Both the position numbers and the translations under genes were made by a program. Under the pieces are notes generated by a model, which did no database searches, was not told the origin of the DNA, and was given only the letters and a program-made list of their open reading frames with translations. From an uncultured Parabacteroides sp. (GTDB lineage: Bacteria > Bacteroidota > Bacteroidia > Bacteroidales > Tannerellaceae), in contig URZO01000041.1 in the NCBI GenBank assembly GCA_900552465.1, positions 1 to 34,296 of the forward strand: DNA of 34,296 bases, given 5' to 3'. Numbering within the stretch: the stretch's first letter is position 1; every line of letters starts with the position of its first letter. Shown here in pieces: positions 1-8,266 of this stretch.

Positions 1-54
1 CCCGCGACCCCATGCGTGACAGGCATGTATTCTAACCAGCTGAACTACCGAACC
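1..54 (-). tRNA. tRNA-Asp (GTC), partial, cut by the window edge
   Basis: Read on the minus strand, the sequence starts with a 7-base acceptor strand GGTTCGG, followed by a D arm and an anticodon arm with stem CATGC/GCATG. The 7-base loop is CTGTCAC, whose anticodon GTC reads Asp codons. The T arm and the 3' acceptor strand lie beyond position 1, so only the 5' two thirds are visible. A Bacteroidetes-type promoter lies just upstream. Confidence 0.93.
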
Positions 55-86
55 AAAGTTTATCGCGATCTCTCTTGATTGCGGTG

Positions 87-117
87 CAAAGGTAGATATT
101 ATTTTGAATCTTGCAAT
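87..117 (-). promoter_or_regulatory. Promoter of the tRNA-Asp gene
   Basis: On the minus strand TACCTTTG (87-94) matches the Bacteroidetes -7 consensus TAnnTTTG. ATTG (114-117) lies 19 bp upstream as a -33 element. Transcription would start about 25 bases before the tRNA 5' end. Confidence 0.7.
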
Positions 118-157
118 AGTTTCATGACAAATATTTACTTCGGAAGGATTATTTTCC

Positions 158-165
158 TACTTTTG
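158..165 (+). promoter_or_regulatory. -7 promoter element for the aminotransferase gene
   Basis: TACTTTTG matches TAnnTTTG and sits 24 bp before the ATG at 190. No convincing -33 TTTG is present upstream, so the promoter may be modest or activator-dependent. Confidence 0.55.
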
Positions 166-189
166 CCCTCCATATAAATAATAATAATC

Positions 190-1503
190 ATGAAGAATAC
201 TCCTGTAGATTATCAGACTGCCAGACGAATAATCGATGGCTACGGACTTCCCGACTTCGGGAAAGCTACAATACGTGAGGTTGTTGCGATATCCACACAA
301 CTCGAACAAGAGACAAAAACAGAATTTATCCACATGGAAATGGGTGTTCCCGGCCTCAAAGCCGCCCAAGTGGGCGTCGATGCCGAGATCAAGGCGCTCC
401 AGGACGGCGTTGCATCCATCTATCCGAATATCAACGGGACGCCGGAAGTAAAAGCCGAAGCCTCCCGCTTCATCAAAGCATTTATCGACATCGACGTCGC
501 ACCGGAAGGCTGTGTGCCTGTGACCGGCTCTATGCAGGGAACATACGCTTCATTCCTGGTCAGCGGACAATGCACGCCGGGAAAAGACACGATCCTGTTC
601 ATCGATCCGGGTTTTCCTGTGCAGAAACAGCAGATCGTGGTGATGGGCTATAAATATGAATCGTTCGACGTTTACGAATACCGCGGAGAAAAGCTGCGCG
701 AAGTACTGGAACAATATCTTTCCAAAGGAAACATAGCCGCCATGATTTACTCCAATCCCAACAATCCCGCCTGGTTCTGCCTGAAAGAAGAAGAACTGAA
801 GATCATCGGAGAGATGGCGAATAAATACGACACGATTGTAATCGAAGACCTCGCCTACTTCGCCATGGACTTCCGCAAGCCGCTCGGAAAACCGTTTGAG
901 GCACCTTATCAGGCAACAGTCGCACGCTACACGGACAATTACATCCTGCAAATCTCCGGTTCCAAAGCCTTCAGCTATGCCGGCCAGCGCATCGGTGTGA
1001 CGGCAATCTCCAACAAACTCTATCACCGCGCCTATCCGGGACTGACACAACGTTACGGCGGAGGCACATTCGGAACGGTGTACATCCACCGCGTACTCTA
1101 TGCCATGTCGTCCGGAACAAGCCATTCGGCACAATTTGCACTGGCAGCCATGTTCAAGGCAGCATCAGACGGAACGTTCGACTTCATTTCGGAAGTGAAG
1201 GAATACGGACGCCGGGCCGAAAAGCTCAAGAAGATATTTACGGACTACGGTTTCCAAATCGTGTACGACCACGACCTGGACGAGCCGATTGCCGACGGGT
1301 TCTACTTTACGATCTCCTATCCGGGCATGACCGGAGGCGAGTTGATGGAAGAACTCATTTATTATGGAGTAAGCGCCATCTCACTGAGTACGACGGGAAG
1401 TAACCAGGAAGGTTTGCGCGCCTGCACCTCCTTTATCAAACCGCATCAGTATGCACTTCTTGAAGAGCGCCTGAAACTCTTCAAAGAGAATCATACGGCA
1501 TAA
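190..1503 (+). CDS. PLP-dependent aminotransferase, class I/II
   Basis: A 437-residue fold-type I PLP enzyme that would transfer an amino group between an amino acid and a 2-oxo acid in the cytoplasm. Visible landmarks are SNPNNPAW (188-195), Asp220 followed by Tyr223 for the PLP ring and phosphate, the Schiff-base lysine Lys259 in SGSKAFSYAGQRIG, and Arg410 in RACTSF, the usual carboxylate-binding arginine. No signal peptide is present. The length is a little above the usual 390-420 because of an N-terminal extension of about 40 residues. The amino-acid substrate cannot be read from sequence. The start is supported by a -7 element 24 bp upstream, and a hairpin terminator follows the stop, so it is probably monocistronic. 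Confidence 0.88.
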   Translation: MKNTPVDYQTARRIIDGYGLPDFGKATIREVVAISTQLEQETKTEFIHMEMGVPGLKAAQVGVDAEIKALQDGVASIYPNINGTPEVKAEASRFIKAFIDIDVAPEGCVPVTGSMQGTYASFLVSGQCTPGKDTILFIDPGFPVQKQQIVVMGYKYESFDVYEYRGEKLREVLEQYLSKGNIAAMIYSNPNNPAWFCLKEEELKIIGEMANKYDTIVIEDLAYFAMDFRKPLGKPFEAPYQATVARYTDNYILQISGSKAFSYAGQRIGVTAISNKLYHRAYPGLTQRYGGGTFGTVYIHRVLYAMSSGTSHSAQFALAAMFKAASDGTFDFISEVKEYGRRAEKLKKIFTDYGFQIVYDHDLDEPIADGFYFTISYPGMTGGELMEELIYYGVSAISLSTTGSNQEGLRACTSFIKPHQYALLEERLKLFKENHTA

Positions 1504-1511
1504 TTAACACG

Positions 1512-1557
1512 AACCGGGCTCTTGTTTAATATACATTAACACGAGAGTCCGGTTTTT
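1512..1557 (+). terminator. Rho-independent terminator of the aminotransferase gene
   Basis: The arms at 1512-1525 and 1541-1553 pair as AACCGG-x-CTC against GAG-x-CCGGTT with G-U closures, followed by TTTTT. It separates the aminotransferase from the next gene. Confidence 0.75.
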
Positions 1558-1629
1558 CATTTGTTTCTTTAACCCAAAAGCTATATATTGTCGCAGTTTT
1601 ATTATTAACCAGCAAGTTAAAGTCCCGCT

Positions 1630-2226
1630 ATGGCAATGTATAACAACATATTTAAAATAACACATAATGATGTGCTCCCGGCTCAGGGAAGCATACTGAT
1701 ATCAGAACCTTTCCTGCAAGACGCCTATTTCCAACGCTCCGTTGTACTGCTGGTGGAACATGCTCCGGAAGGCTCGATGGGATTCGTACTGAATAAGAAG
1801 ACAGACTTCTTAGTCAACACATTCTTTGAGGACTTGAAGAAGTATCCGGATATGCCGATCTACCTGGGCGGTCCGGTCAGTGCAAACCGCCTGTTCTTTA
1901 TCCATTCATTAGGAGATATGATTATTCCGAACTCCGTTAAGATCAACGAACATCTTTACTTCGACGGAGACTTCAGTGCATTGTTGCGCTACATCCAGAA
2001 CGGGCATCCGATCGAAGGGAAAGTGAAATTCTTCCTGGGTTATTCCGGCTGGCAGGAAGGACAATTGACGAATGAAATCTCTAAAAACTCATGGGTTGTG
2101 AGTCATGCCTCCAACCGGAACGTATTGCTTGCCGAGGGCGAAGATTTCTGGAAGCGTTCGCTCGAATCGCTCGGTAGCCAATATGAAACCTGGACTAAGT
2201 ATCCGAAAGATCCTTATCTGAACTGA
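1630..2226 (+). CDS. YqgE/AlgH family protein (DUF179)
   Basis: A 198-residue soluble protein of the YqgE/AlgH family (Pfam DUF179). Its biochemical role is unsettled, although the family is widespread and was first linked to alginate regulation in Pseudomonas. Family hallmarks are an N-terminal GSILISEP block (about residues 17-24), a VLLVEH...GSMGFVLNK segment (about 36-56), YLGGPV (about 78-83) and FLGYSGWQEGQL (about 136-147). The length is typical. A second ATG two codons downstream (1636) is an equally plausible start. It lies between a terminator and a convergent gene, so it is probably transcribed alone. No TAnnTTTG box is obvious upstream; TATATATTG near 1583 is one base short. Confidence 0.9.
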   Translation: MAMYNNIFKITHNDVLPAQGSILISEPFLQDAYFQRSVVLLVEHAPEGSMGFVLNKKTDFLVNTFFEDLKKYPDMPIYLGGPVSANRLFFIHSLGDMIIPNSVKINEHLYFDGDFSALLRYIQNGHPIEGKVKFFLGYSGWQEGQLTNEISKNSWVVSHASNRNVLLAEGEDFWKRSLESLGSQYETWTKYPKDPYLN

Positions 2227-2248
2227 TCCCCACTCCTCATTTACACGC

Positions 2249-2773
2249 TTATTTATTGATACGTTGCATAACCAGTACGTCCGAATAGCCGTCTTCAGTG
2301 GCTATCCAGTCTGTCAGTATGCCTGTCACGGTGAAGCCGCAACGGGTAAACAACGCTTTGCTGGCCTCATTGCCAACCGGAATATGCACGTATAGCTGAC
2401 GCAGTTTAAGGAAAGAGAAGGCATAGCGGATCAACAGGCCGAGCGCCTCCGTTGCCAGACCGTTCTTCTGATAAACAGGATCGACCAGTATGCCGACTCC
2501 GGCACGGCGATGGTGCGGCTCGAAATCGTACAGGTCTAACATCCCGACAGTTGCTTCGGTCGGACGATAGTCGATCATCAGGCGCAATTGTTTCAGGTCG
2601 TACAGATCCCGGTGAGATTCGGCTATATACTCTTTCAGCAGATAGCGCGAATAAGGCGCCAACGTATTTCCCAATCCCCACCATTCGGGTTTATTCTCCC
2701 AATGATACAGCAGTTCCAGGTCTTCCGGCTCCGGAGCGCGAAGGCTTATAGTTTCGTTCGACAACAATTCCAT
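2249..2773 (-). CDS. GNAT family N-acetyltransferase, RimJ/RimL-like
   Basis: A 174-residue acetyltransferase that would move acetyl from acetyl-CoA to an amine of unknown identity, either a small molecule or a protein N-terminus. The CoA-binding motif A is visible as GVGILVDPVYQKNGLATEAL (about residues 92-111), where Q/K-x-G-x-A grips the pyrophosphate. N134-x-x-S and the RCGF strand (about 144-147) follow. It is the last gene of the recR operon. Its ATG shares one base with the stop codon of the glycosyltransferase gene (TGATG), so translation is probably coupled. Its 3' end faces yqgE with only 22 bp between them and no clear terminator. Confidence 0.88.
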   Translation of the reverse strand: MELLSNETISLRAPEPEDLELLYHWENKPEWWGLGNTLAPYSRYLLKEYIAESHRDLYDLKQLRLMIDYRPTEATVGMLDLYDFEPHHRRAGVGILVDPVYQKNGLATEALGLLIRYAFSFLKLRQLYVHIPVGNEASKALFTRCGFTVTGILTDWIATEDGYSDVLVMQRINK

Positions 2774-3927
2774 CAGATCAACTTTTTACTTTCCTTATTA
2801 TATATATGGTAAGATATCTTCTTATCCACCATCTTGTCCATCAACAGGAGCATCTGCTCGAAGCGGGCATCGGGATAGCAGAAAGCCAGATCCGTAAAAC
2901 GCTTCATCTGGTTGCGGCGGCAAATGGCATCCATCACACGCTCTTCGTCCAAGTCCCAGAGATTGACATACTCCAACTCAGGCATCCGCTTGACGCAAGC
3001 GGCTTTCACCTCCTCGAACATCTCTTCGCGGCAGAGGATCAGCAGGCGGCGATGACGCGAGCGCGGTTTCCGCTTCAGTCCTAACAGGCCGACGAGCGCA
3101 GACAGCGAACCTTTCAGCAGGACAGCCAGCCGGATCAGCAAACCCATCAACCAGCCGGAATGCGGATAATACTTCCGGTAGAAGATCAACATCGCACCGT
3201 AGAACGCTTTCACATATTTGACGTCGCCATGCTTCGTGCTCTCGCCCTTATAATGGAGGATGCGTTCGGGGATGTAATAGTTCTTATAGCCTCCCTGCAC
3301 AATCCGGTACGACAGATCTATATCTTCGCCATACATAAAGAACGACTCGTCCAGCAGCCCCACCTTGTCGAGCGCCTCGCGCCGGAGGAACATAAACGCG
3401 CCTGCCAGCACATCCACCTTATGTTGCTTGTCCGCATTCAGATACGGAAGGCTGTAACGGGCAAACACGCGGGAATTGGGAAACAGTTTAGACAGCCCGA
3501 ACAGCTTGCAGAAAGATACCCAAGGCGACGGAAAACTCCGCTTGCTCTCAGGCAGGAACGCTCCGTGGCCGTCCAGCATCTTCACGCCTATCCCGCCCGC
3601 TTCCGGATGTTCGTCCATAAAGAAGCAGAGGGAACGCAGGCTCTCCTCTCCGATCACGGTGTCTGGATTCAGCAAGAGGACATATTCGCCGCTACTCAGC
3701 CGGATCGCCTGGTTATTGGCTTTTGCAAAGCCGGGGTTATCGGAGTTCTCGATGAAGGTCACTTCCGGAAAGCGCGGGCGGAGGTATTCGAGGGAACCGT
3801 CCGTCGAATGGTTGTCGACCACCAGCACTTCCGCCTCCATGCCCCGGACGGCGGCGCGGACCGAGCAAAGGCATTGCTCGATGAAATACTTTACATTATA
3901 ATTGACTATGATTATGGAGAGCTTCAT
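2773..3927 (-). CDS. Glycosyltransferase family 2 with C-terminal membrane segment and extra domain
   Basis: A 384-residue GT-A fold transferase of the WbbL/rhamnosyltransferase-like group, expected to add a sugar to a surface glycan or lipid-linked precursor on the cytoplasmic face of the inner membrane. The nucleotide-binding VNYN (8-11), the VVDNHSTDGS strand (36-45), the DxD-equivalent NPDT (87-90) and the acidic GEDIDLSYR motif (E201, D202) are all present. A hydrophobic stretch at about 258-284 probably anchors it. The last 100 residues start with a basic RSRHRR run and then an LLILC strand. They look like a reduced Rossmann-type module and do not belong to the GT2 catalytic core. The gene follows recR by 40 bp and overlaps the acetyltransferase by one base. 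Confidence 0.9.
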   Translation of the reverse strand: MKLSIIIVNYNVKYFIEQCLCSVRAAVRGMEAEVLVVDNHSTDGSLEYLRPRFPEVTFIENSDNPGFAKANNQAIRLSSGEYVLLLNPDTVIGEESLRSLCFFMDEHPEAGGIGVKMLDGHGAFLPESKRSFPSPWVSFCKLFGLSKLFPNSRVFARYSLPYLNADKQHKVDVLAGAFMFLRREALDKVGLLDESFFMYGEDIDLSYRIVQGGYKNYYIPERILHYKGESTKHGDVKYVKAFYGAMLIFYRKYYPHSGWLMGLLIRLAVLLKGSLSALVGLLGLKRKPRSRHRRLLILCREEMFEEVKAACVKRMPELEYVNLWDLDEERVMDAICRRNQMKRFTDLAFCYPDARFEQMLLLMDKMVDKKISYHIYNKESKKLI

Positions 3928-3967
3928 ATTGGTTGAGAGTTCAAAATTGAAAGTAGAAAGTTATACT

Positions 3968-4591
3968 TTATAGCTTGATCGAGTCGCTGAAGCTGGTGCG
4001 GTTCACGATGGAACGACCCAGGGTTATTTCGTCGGCATACTCGATCTCGTCGCCAATGGAAACGCCGCGGGCAATGACGGAAATCTTTACGTCATATGGC
4101 GATAGCTTGCGATAGATGAAGAAGTTGGTCGTGTCGCCCTCCATCGTCGTACTGAGCGCCAGGACCACTTCACCCACTTCGCCGTCCGCCACACGCTGCA
4201 CAAGGCTGTCGATCTGCAGATCGCCCGGCCCGATCCCGTCCATCGGCGAGATGATACCGCCGAGGACGTGGTAGACGCCCCGGAACTGTCCGGTGTTCTC
4301 AATCGCCATTACCTCTTTGATGTTCTCGACTACGCAAACCGTCGAACGGTCGCGCTGCGGGTCGGCACAGATGGAACAGATGTCCTCATCGCATATATTA
4401 TGGCATACCTTGCAGTATTTCACATCCCGGCGAAGCGCCACCAGCGCGGCGGCAAAGCCTTCCGTATATCCGGCATCCCGGCGGAGCATGTACAAAGCCA
4501 GCCGGAGCGCCGTCTTCCGCCCCACACCCGGCAAGGACGACAACTCGTTCACCGCATTCTCCAATAAGACAGATGGATATTTCTGATTCAT
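3968..4591 (-). CDS. recR: Recombination mediator protein RecR
   Basis: RecR works with RecO (and RecF) to load RecA onto SSB-coated single-stranded DNA at gaps. From the ATG at 4591 the protein is 207 residues. It has a helix-hairpin-helix LPGVGRKTA (about 20-28), a four-cysteine zinc finger (C60, C63, C72, C75), and a Toprim domain starting near VCVVENIKEVMAIE and running through YHVLGGIISPMDGIGP. An in-frame TTG at 4615 would add eight residues. It falls inside the -7 promoter box, so the MNQKYPS start at 4591 is preferred. It is the first gene of a minus-strand operon with the glycosyltransferase and the acetyltransferase. Confidence 0.95.
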   Translation of the reverse strand: MNQKYPSVLLENAVNELSSLPGVGRKTALRLALYMLRRDAGYTEGFAAALVALRRDVKYCKVCHNICDEDICSICADPQRDRSTVCVVENIKEVMAIENTGQFRGVYHVLGGIISPMDGIGPGDLQIDSLVQRVADGEVGEVVLALSTTMEGDTTNFFIYRKLSPYDVKISVIARGVSIGDEIEYADEITLGRSIVNRTSFSDSIKL

Positions 4592-4612
4592 TCCTTTTAT
4601 CTTCTTTGTCGG

Positions 4613-4620
4613 CAAAGATA
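4613..4620 (-). promoter_or_regulatory. -7 promoter element for recR
   Basis: On the minus strand TATCTTTG matches TAnnTTTG and lies 21 bp before the recR ATG. It rules out the upstream TTG as the start codon. No -33 TTTG is evident at the usual distance. Confidence 0.6.
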
Positions 4621-4659
4621 AGTAAAATCTTCCTTATCCATTGACTCTTTTCATGCATT

Positions 4660-4757
4660 CCATTAGTTGTCCGCTTGGCGGCGGACGATCGTTCGCTGGC
4701 CGCCGGACGATCGTTCACCGTCAAGCGGACGATCGTTCACCAGGCGGCGAACGTTTT
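4660..4757. repeat. Tandem array 1: 22-bp units with core CGGACGATCGTTC
   Basis: Three units start at 4682, 4704 and 4726, exactly 22 bp apart. Each has an invariant 13-base core CGGACGATCGTTC, with an 8-bp palindrome ACGATCGT at its centre, and a variable 9-base spacer (gctggccgc, accgtcaag, accaggcgg). Degenerate half-units flank it on the same grid: CCATTAGTTGTCCGCTTGG-type sequence from 4660, and CGAACGTT at 4748. The array is strikingly GC-rich within AT-rich flanks. It occupies the middle of the 322-bp gap between the divergent recR and OPT genes, outside both core promoters. Nothing else is visible in that gap besides those promoters. Confidence 0.85.
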
Positions 4758-4821
4758 ATAGTATGCATAGAAAGAGCTAAAGGACCGTGAACAAAACACT
4801 ACTTCACCGTGATCTTTCCTC

Positions 4822-4852
4822 TTGCTTCTTATTAAGAAATAATGTAGATTTG
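4822..4852 (+). promoter_or_regulatory. Promoter of the OPT transporter-spoIID operon
   Basis: TAGATTTG (4845-4852) matches TAnnTTTG, with TTG (4822-4824) 20 bp upstream. The start codon is 61 bp downstream of the -7 box, giving a leader of roughly 55 bases. Confidence 0.6.
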
Positions 4853-4913
4853 CGATGCCTAACCGGCGGCGATAAGTGTATTCAAATTAAATCTAACTAA
4901 ATAAGTAAACACC

Positions 4914-6911
4914 GTGAAGAAGGAAGACGAAGAAAAGGTGGGCGGGCTACCGGAAAATGCCTATAGAGAATTGAAAGAAGGTGAGGTCTACGAACCCATC
5001 ATGTCGCCCGACAAACAATATCGGGAAGTAACCCCCTGGTCCGTATTCTGGGGGCTGGTCATGGCCGTTATATTCAGTGCGGCGGCAGCTTTCCTGGGGC
5101 TGAAGGTCGGACAGGTATTCGAGGCGGCGATCCCGATTGCGATTATTGCGGTCGGACTGTCGAGCGGCTTTAAACGGAAGAACGCACTGGGCGAGAATGT
5201 CATTATCCAGTCTATCGGGGCGAACAGCGGGGTGATCGTGGCTGGCGCTATCTTTACGCTTCCCGCGCTTTATATCCTGCAAGACAAATATCCGGAGATT
5301 ACGATCAACTTCTTCGAAGTGTTTATGAGCTCGCTGCTGGGCGGAATCCTCGGCATCCTACTGTTGATCCCGTTCCGGAAGTATTTCGTTTCGACGATGC
5401 ACGGCAAATATCCGTTCCCGGAAGCCACTGCAACTACGCAGGTTCTGGTGTCCGGCGAAAAGGGAGGCAACCAGGCCAAACCGCTTATCTATGCCGGGCT
5501 GATCGGCGGGCTGTATGACTTTATCGTTTCGACGTTCGGTTGGTGGAGCGAAACTGTCAGCACGCGCATCGTCGGGGTCGGCGAAATGCTGGCCGAAAAG
5601 GCTAAGGTTGTGTTTAAAGTAAACACTGGTGCGGCCGTGTTGGGGCTTGGATATATCATCGGGTTGAAGTATTCGGCTATTATCTGTGCCGGCTCGTTCC
5701 TCGTCTGGCTGGTGATTATTCCGCTGATGTCCGCGTTCTTCGGCGCCGAAGTGCTGACGTTCGGCAACGACGCCATCACGGCGACGGTGGGAAGCATGAG
5801 TGCGGAACAGATCTTTACGACCTATGCGCGCCACATCGGTATCGGCGGCATTGCGACGGCAGGCGTGATCGGTATTATCAATTCATGGGGAATCATCAAA
5901 GGCGCAGTCGGCCTGGCAGCCAAAGAGCTTAAAGGAAAGACGGGCGCCGTGCAGACAGAAGAACTCCGGACACAAAAGGACTTGTCGATGAAAGTAATCG
6001 CTATCGGTATCTTTGCGACACTGGTTGTGACCTATCTGTTCTTCCATTTCGGCGTATTGGATAACTGGTATTACGCGCTGATCGGGCTGCTGATTGTCGG
6101 TATCATCGCATTCCTCTTCACAACTGTTGCAGCCAACGCGATTGCAATCGTAGGGACAAACCCGGTATCGGGCATGACGTTGATGACGCTAATCCTGTCG
6201 TCCATCATCCTGGTAGCCGTCGGACTGAAAGGGATAGCCGGTATGGTTTCGGCGCTAATTATAGGTGGTGTGGTTTGTACGGCACTGTCTATGGCCGGCG
6301 GTTTCATCACCGACCTGAAGATCGGTTACTGGTTAGGCAGCACACCCGCCAAGCAGGAAAGCTGGAAATTCCTCGGGACGCTGGTTTCGGCTGCTACCGT
6401 GGGCGGCGTCATCCTGGTCCTGAACCAGTCATACGGTTTCACGAGCGGACAGTTGGCCGCTCCGCAAGCCAACGCCATGGCGGCCGTGATCGAACCGCTG
6501 ATGAGCGGGTCAGGCGCTCCCTGGCTTTTATATGCCATCGGTGCCGTACTGGCAATTATCCTGAACTTCTGCAAGATTCCGGCACTGGCCTTTGCGTTAG
6601 GTATGTTTATCCCGCTGGAACTGAACACGCCTCTATTGATCGGAGGTGCTATCAGTTGGTACGTGGGCAGCCGCAGCAAAGACCAGGCATTGAACAATGC
6701 ACGCCTTGAAAAAGGGACATTGCTGGCCTCCGGTTTCATTGCCGGTGGAGCTTTGATGGGTGTAGTGAGTGCTACAATGCGTTTCGCCGGTATAAATCTC
6801 GTGAATGAAGAGTGGATGGAAAGCAACTTTGCAGGGGTGATAGCTGTTGTAATGTATATCATATTAATGTCCTATCTGGCGATAAGTTCATTAAAAGCGA
6901 AAAAGGAGTAA
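4914..6911 (+). CDS. OPT family oligopeptide transporter
   Basis: A 665-residue integral inner-membrane protein of the oligopeptide transporter (OPT/YSL) superfamily, expected to import small peptides with protons. After a charged 40-residue cytoplasmic N-terminus there are many hydrophobic segments, roughly 14-16, starting at TPWSVFWGLVMAVIFSAAAA. Family-typical glycine-rich segments follow, such as FLGLKVGQVFEAAIPIA and the HGKYPFPEA loop. The length is normal. The start is a GTG; the next in-frame Met (about residue 29) would lose the conserved acidic leader. The gene ends 3 bp before the SpoIID-domain gene, so the two are co-transcribed. That pairing suggests, by inference only, import of peptides from cell-wall turnover. 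Confidence 0.9.
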   Translation: MKKEDEEKVGGLPENAYRELKEGEVYEPIMSPDKQYREVTPWSVFWGLVMAVIFSAAAAFLGLKVGQVFEAAIPIAIIAVGLSSGFKRKNALGENVIIQSIGANSGVIVAGAIFTLPALYILQDKYPEITINFFEVFMSSLLGGILGILLLIPFRKYFVSTMHGKYPFPEATATTQVLVSGEKGGNQAKPLIYAGLIGGLYDFIVSTFGWWSETVSTRIVGVGEMLAEKAKVVFKVNTGAAVLGLGYIIGLKYSAIICAGSFLVWLVIIPLMSAFFGAEVLTFGNDAITATVGSMSAEQIFTTYARHIGIGGIATAGVIGIINSWGIIKGAVGLAAKELKGKTGAVQTEELRTQKDLSMKVIAIGIFATLVVTYLFFHFGVLDNWYYALIGLLIVGIIAFLFTTVAANAIAIVGTNPVSGMTLMTLILSSIILVAVGLKGIAGMVSALIIGGVVCTALSMAGGFITDLKIGYWLGSTPAKQESWKFLGTLVSAATVGGVILVLNQSYGFTSGQLAAPQANAMAAVIEPLMSGSGAPWLLYAIGAVLAIILNFCKIPALAFALGMFIPLELNTPLLIGGAISWYVGSRSKDQALNNARLEKGTLLASGFIAGGALMGVVSATMRFAGINLVNEEWMESNFAGVIAVVMYIILMSYLAISSLKAKKE

Positions 6912-6914
6912 TTT

Positions 6915-8228
6915 ATGGAAGCACCTGTAGTGAATGTCGGCATCATGCGTGAGAAGGCCGTTTCGTTTGTATTTCATGGGGAATATGTGCATACGGAAAC
7001 CGGTCAGTTCCTGACCGGAGAACAACGTGTATTGTTTGTAGGCGGAAACATTGTCTTCAACGGCAAGCTATACAAAGAGCTCTTCTTCGAGCCCGCCTCC
7101 CCCGCCTCGTCCTTCGAACTGAAGGCAGTCACTATAGGCCGCAACTTCCACTGGCAACGACAGGAAGACCAGTGTTTCAAGGGAGCTTTTAACCTCGTCA
7201 CCTGCAAGGACAGCATCGTCGTTATCAACCAGATAGACGTGGAGGAGTATCTGACGAGCGTGATCTCTTCGGAGATGAGCGCCGAAGCCTCGAAAGAATT
7301 GTTGAAAGCGCATGCCGTCATCTCGCGCAGCTGGCTGCTCGCACAGGTAGAAAAAAACTTCCGCCTGGCGGGAAAAGAGGAAAAGCAGCAGAGCTACTAC
7401 CGCGACAACGAACAACTGATACGCTGGTACGACCGCGAAGACCACGAGATATTCGATGTCTGTGCCGACGACCATTGCCAGCGTTACCAGGGTATCACGC
7501 GCGCCTCCACCCCGATCGTACAGAAAGCCATACACGAAACGCGTGGCGAAATACTGACGGATGGCGAAGCGATCTGCGACGCCCGCTTCTCTAAATGCTG
7601 CGGAGGTGTCACCGAGCAGTTCGAGCATTGCTGGGAACCGGTTCCACACTCTTACCTGACTGCCTTGCGCGACAGCTGCGAAACGACTTTCCCGGACCTT
7701 ACGAAGGAAGAAGAGGCGGAGAAATGGATCCGTTCCGCTCCCGAAGCATTCTGCAATACGTCCGACAAGGAAATCCTCGGCCAGGTGTTGAACAATTATG
7801 ACCAGGAAACGACTGACTTCTACCGCTGGAAAGTATCTTACACGCAAAAGGAACTGGCCGGACTGATTCATCGCAAGACCGGCATCAATTTCGGTCAGAT
7901 ACTGGACCTCATTCCGGTCAGTCGCGGAACTTCCGGGCGTATCGATATGTTGAAGATTATCGGGACGCATTACACCTTTATGATCGGTAAGGAACTGGAA
8001 ATACGCCGTACACTGTCGGAAACGCATCTCTACAGCTCTGCGTTTGTCGTAGACAAAGAAGATATACAATTCGATATTCCCGGCCGGTTCGTCCTGACCG
8101 GCGCAGGTTGGGGACATGGCGTAGGGCTTTGCCAGATCGGAGCTGCCATGATGAGCGCCCAGGGATATGATTACCGGCAGATTCTCTCGCATTACTTCCC
8201 CGGAGCGTTGATTGAGAAAAGGTATTAA
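6915..8228 (+). CDS. SpoIID/LytB domain-containing protein
   Basis: A 437-residue SpoIID-domain protein. In Bacillus SpoIID is a peptidoglycan lytic transglycosylase that acts on glycan strands lacking stem peptides. The core is visible: DVEEYLTSVISSEMSAEAS contains the conserved glutamate (E120) at the position of the catalytic residue, followed by LLKAHAVISRSWLL. Near the C-terminus is the hallmark GAGWGHGVGLCQIGAAMM. A cysteine-containing insert (about 215-240, SKCCGGVTEQFEHCW) is typical of the Bacteroidetes versions. No signal peptide or lipobox is visible, which is odd for a wall enzyme. The ATG lies one codon after the OPT stop in the same reading frame (TAA TTT ATG). Confidence 0.88.
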   Translation: MEAPVVNVGIMREKAVSFVFHGEYVHTETGQFLTGEQRVLFVGGNIVFNGKLYKELFFEPASPASSFELKAVTIGRNFHWQRQEDQCFKGAFNLVTCKDSIVVINQIDVEEYLTSVISSEMSAEASKELLKAHAVISRSWLLAQVEKNFRLAGKEEKQQSYYRDNEQLIRWYDREDHEIFDVCADDHCQRYQGITRASTPIVQKAIHETRGEILTDGEAICDARFSKCCGGVTEQFEHCWEPVPHSYLTALRDSCETTFPDLTKEEEAEKWIRSAPEAFCNTSDKEILGQVLNNYDQETTDFYRWKVSYTQKELAGLIHRKTGINFGQILDLIPVSRGTSGRIDMLKIIGTHYTFMIGKELEIRRTLSETHLYSSAFVVDKEDIQFDIPGRFVLTGAGWGHGVGLCQIGAAMMSAQGYDYRQILSHYFPGALIEKRY

Positions 8229-8232
8229 TCAA

Positions 8233-8266
8233 AAAGGCTGCGTATCCGAAGATCGCAGCCTTTTCT
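8233..8266 (+). terminator. Rho-independent terminator of the OPT-spoIID operon
   Basis: AAAGGCTGCG (8234-8243) pairs with CGCAGCCTTT (8254-8263) around an 11-base loop, followed by a T-rich tail. The remaining DNA to 8475 shows only a minor CCGGT/ACCGG hairpin (8290-8306) and CTATTC/GAATAG (8410-8428). I see no gene there. Confidence 0.85.

Noticed and set aside
3160..3936. 258-residue open frame antisense to the glycosyltransferase gene
   Set aside because: The glycosyltransferase motifs are complete on the minus strand; the antisense product resembles nothing.
4589..4615. Longer RecR starting from TTG at 4615
   Set aside because: The TTG lies within the TAnnTTTG promoter box, and the ATG at 4591 gives the usual RecR N-terminus.
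7068..8192. 374-residue open frame antisense to the SpoIID-domain gene
   Set aside because: The sense strand carries clear SpoIID motifs; the antisense frame has no start context, promoter or domain.
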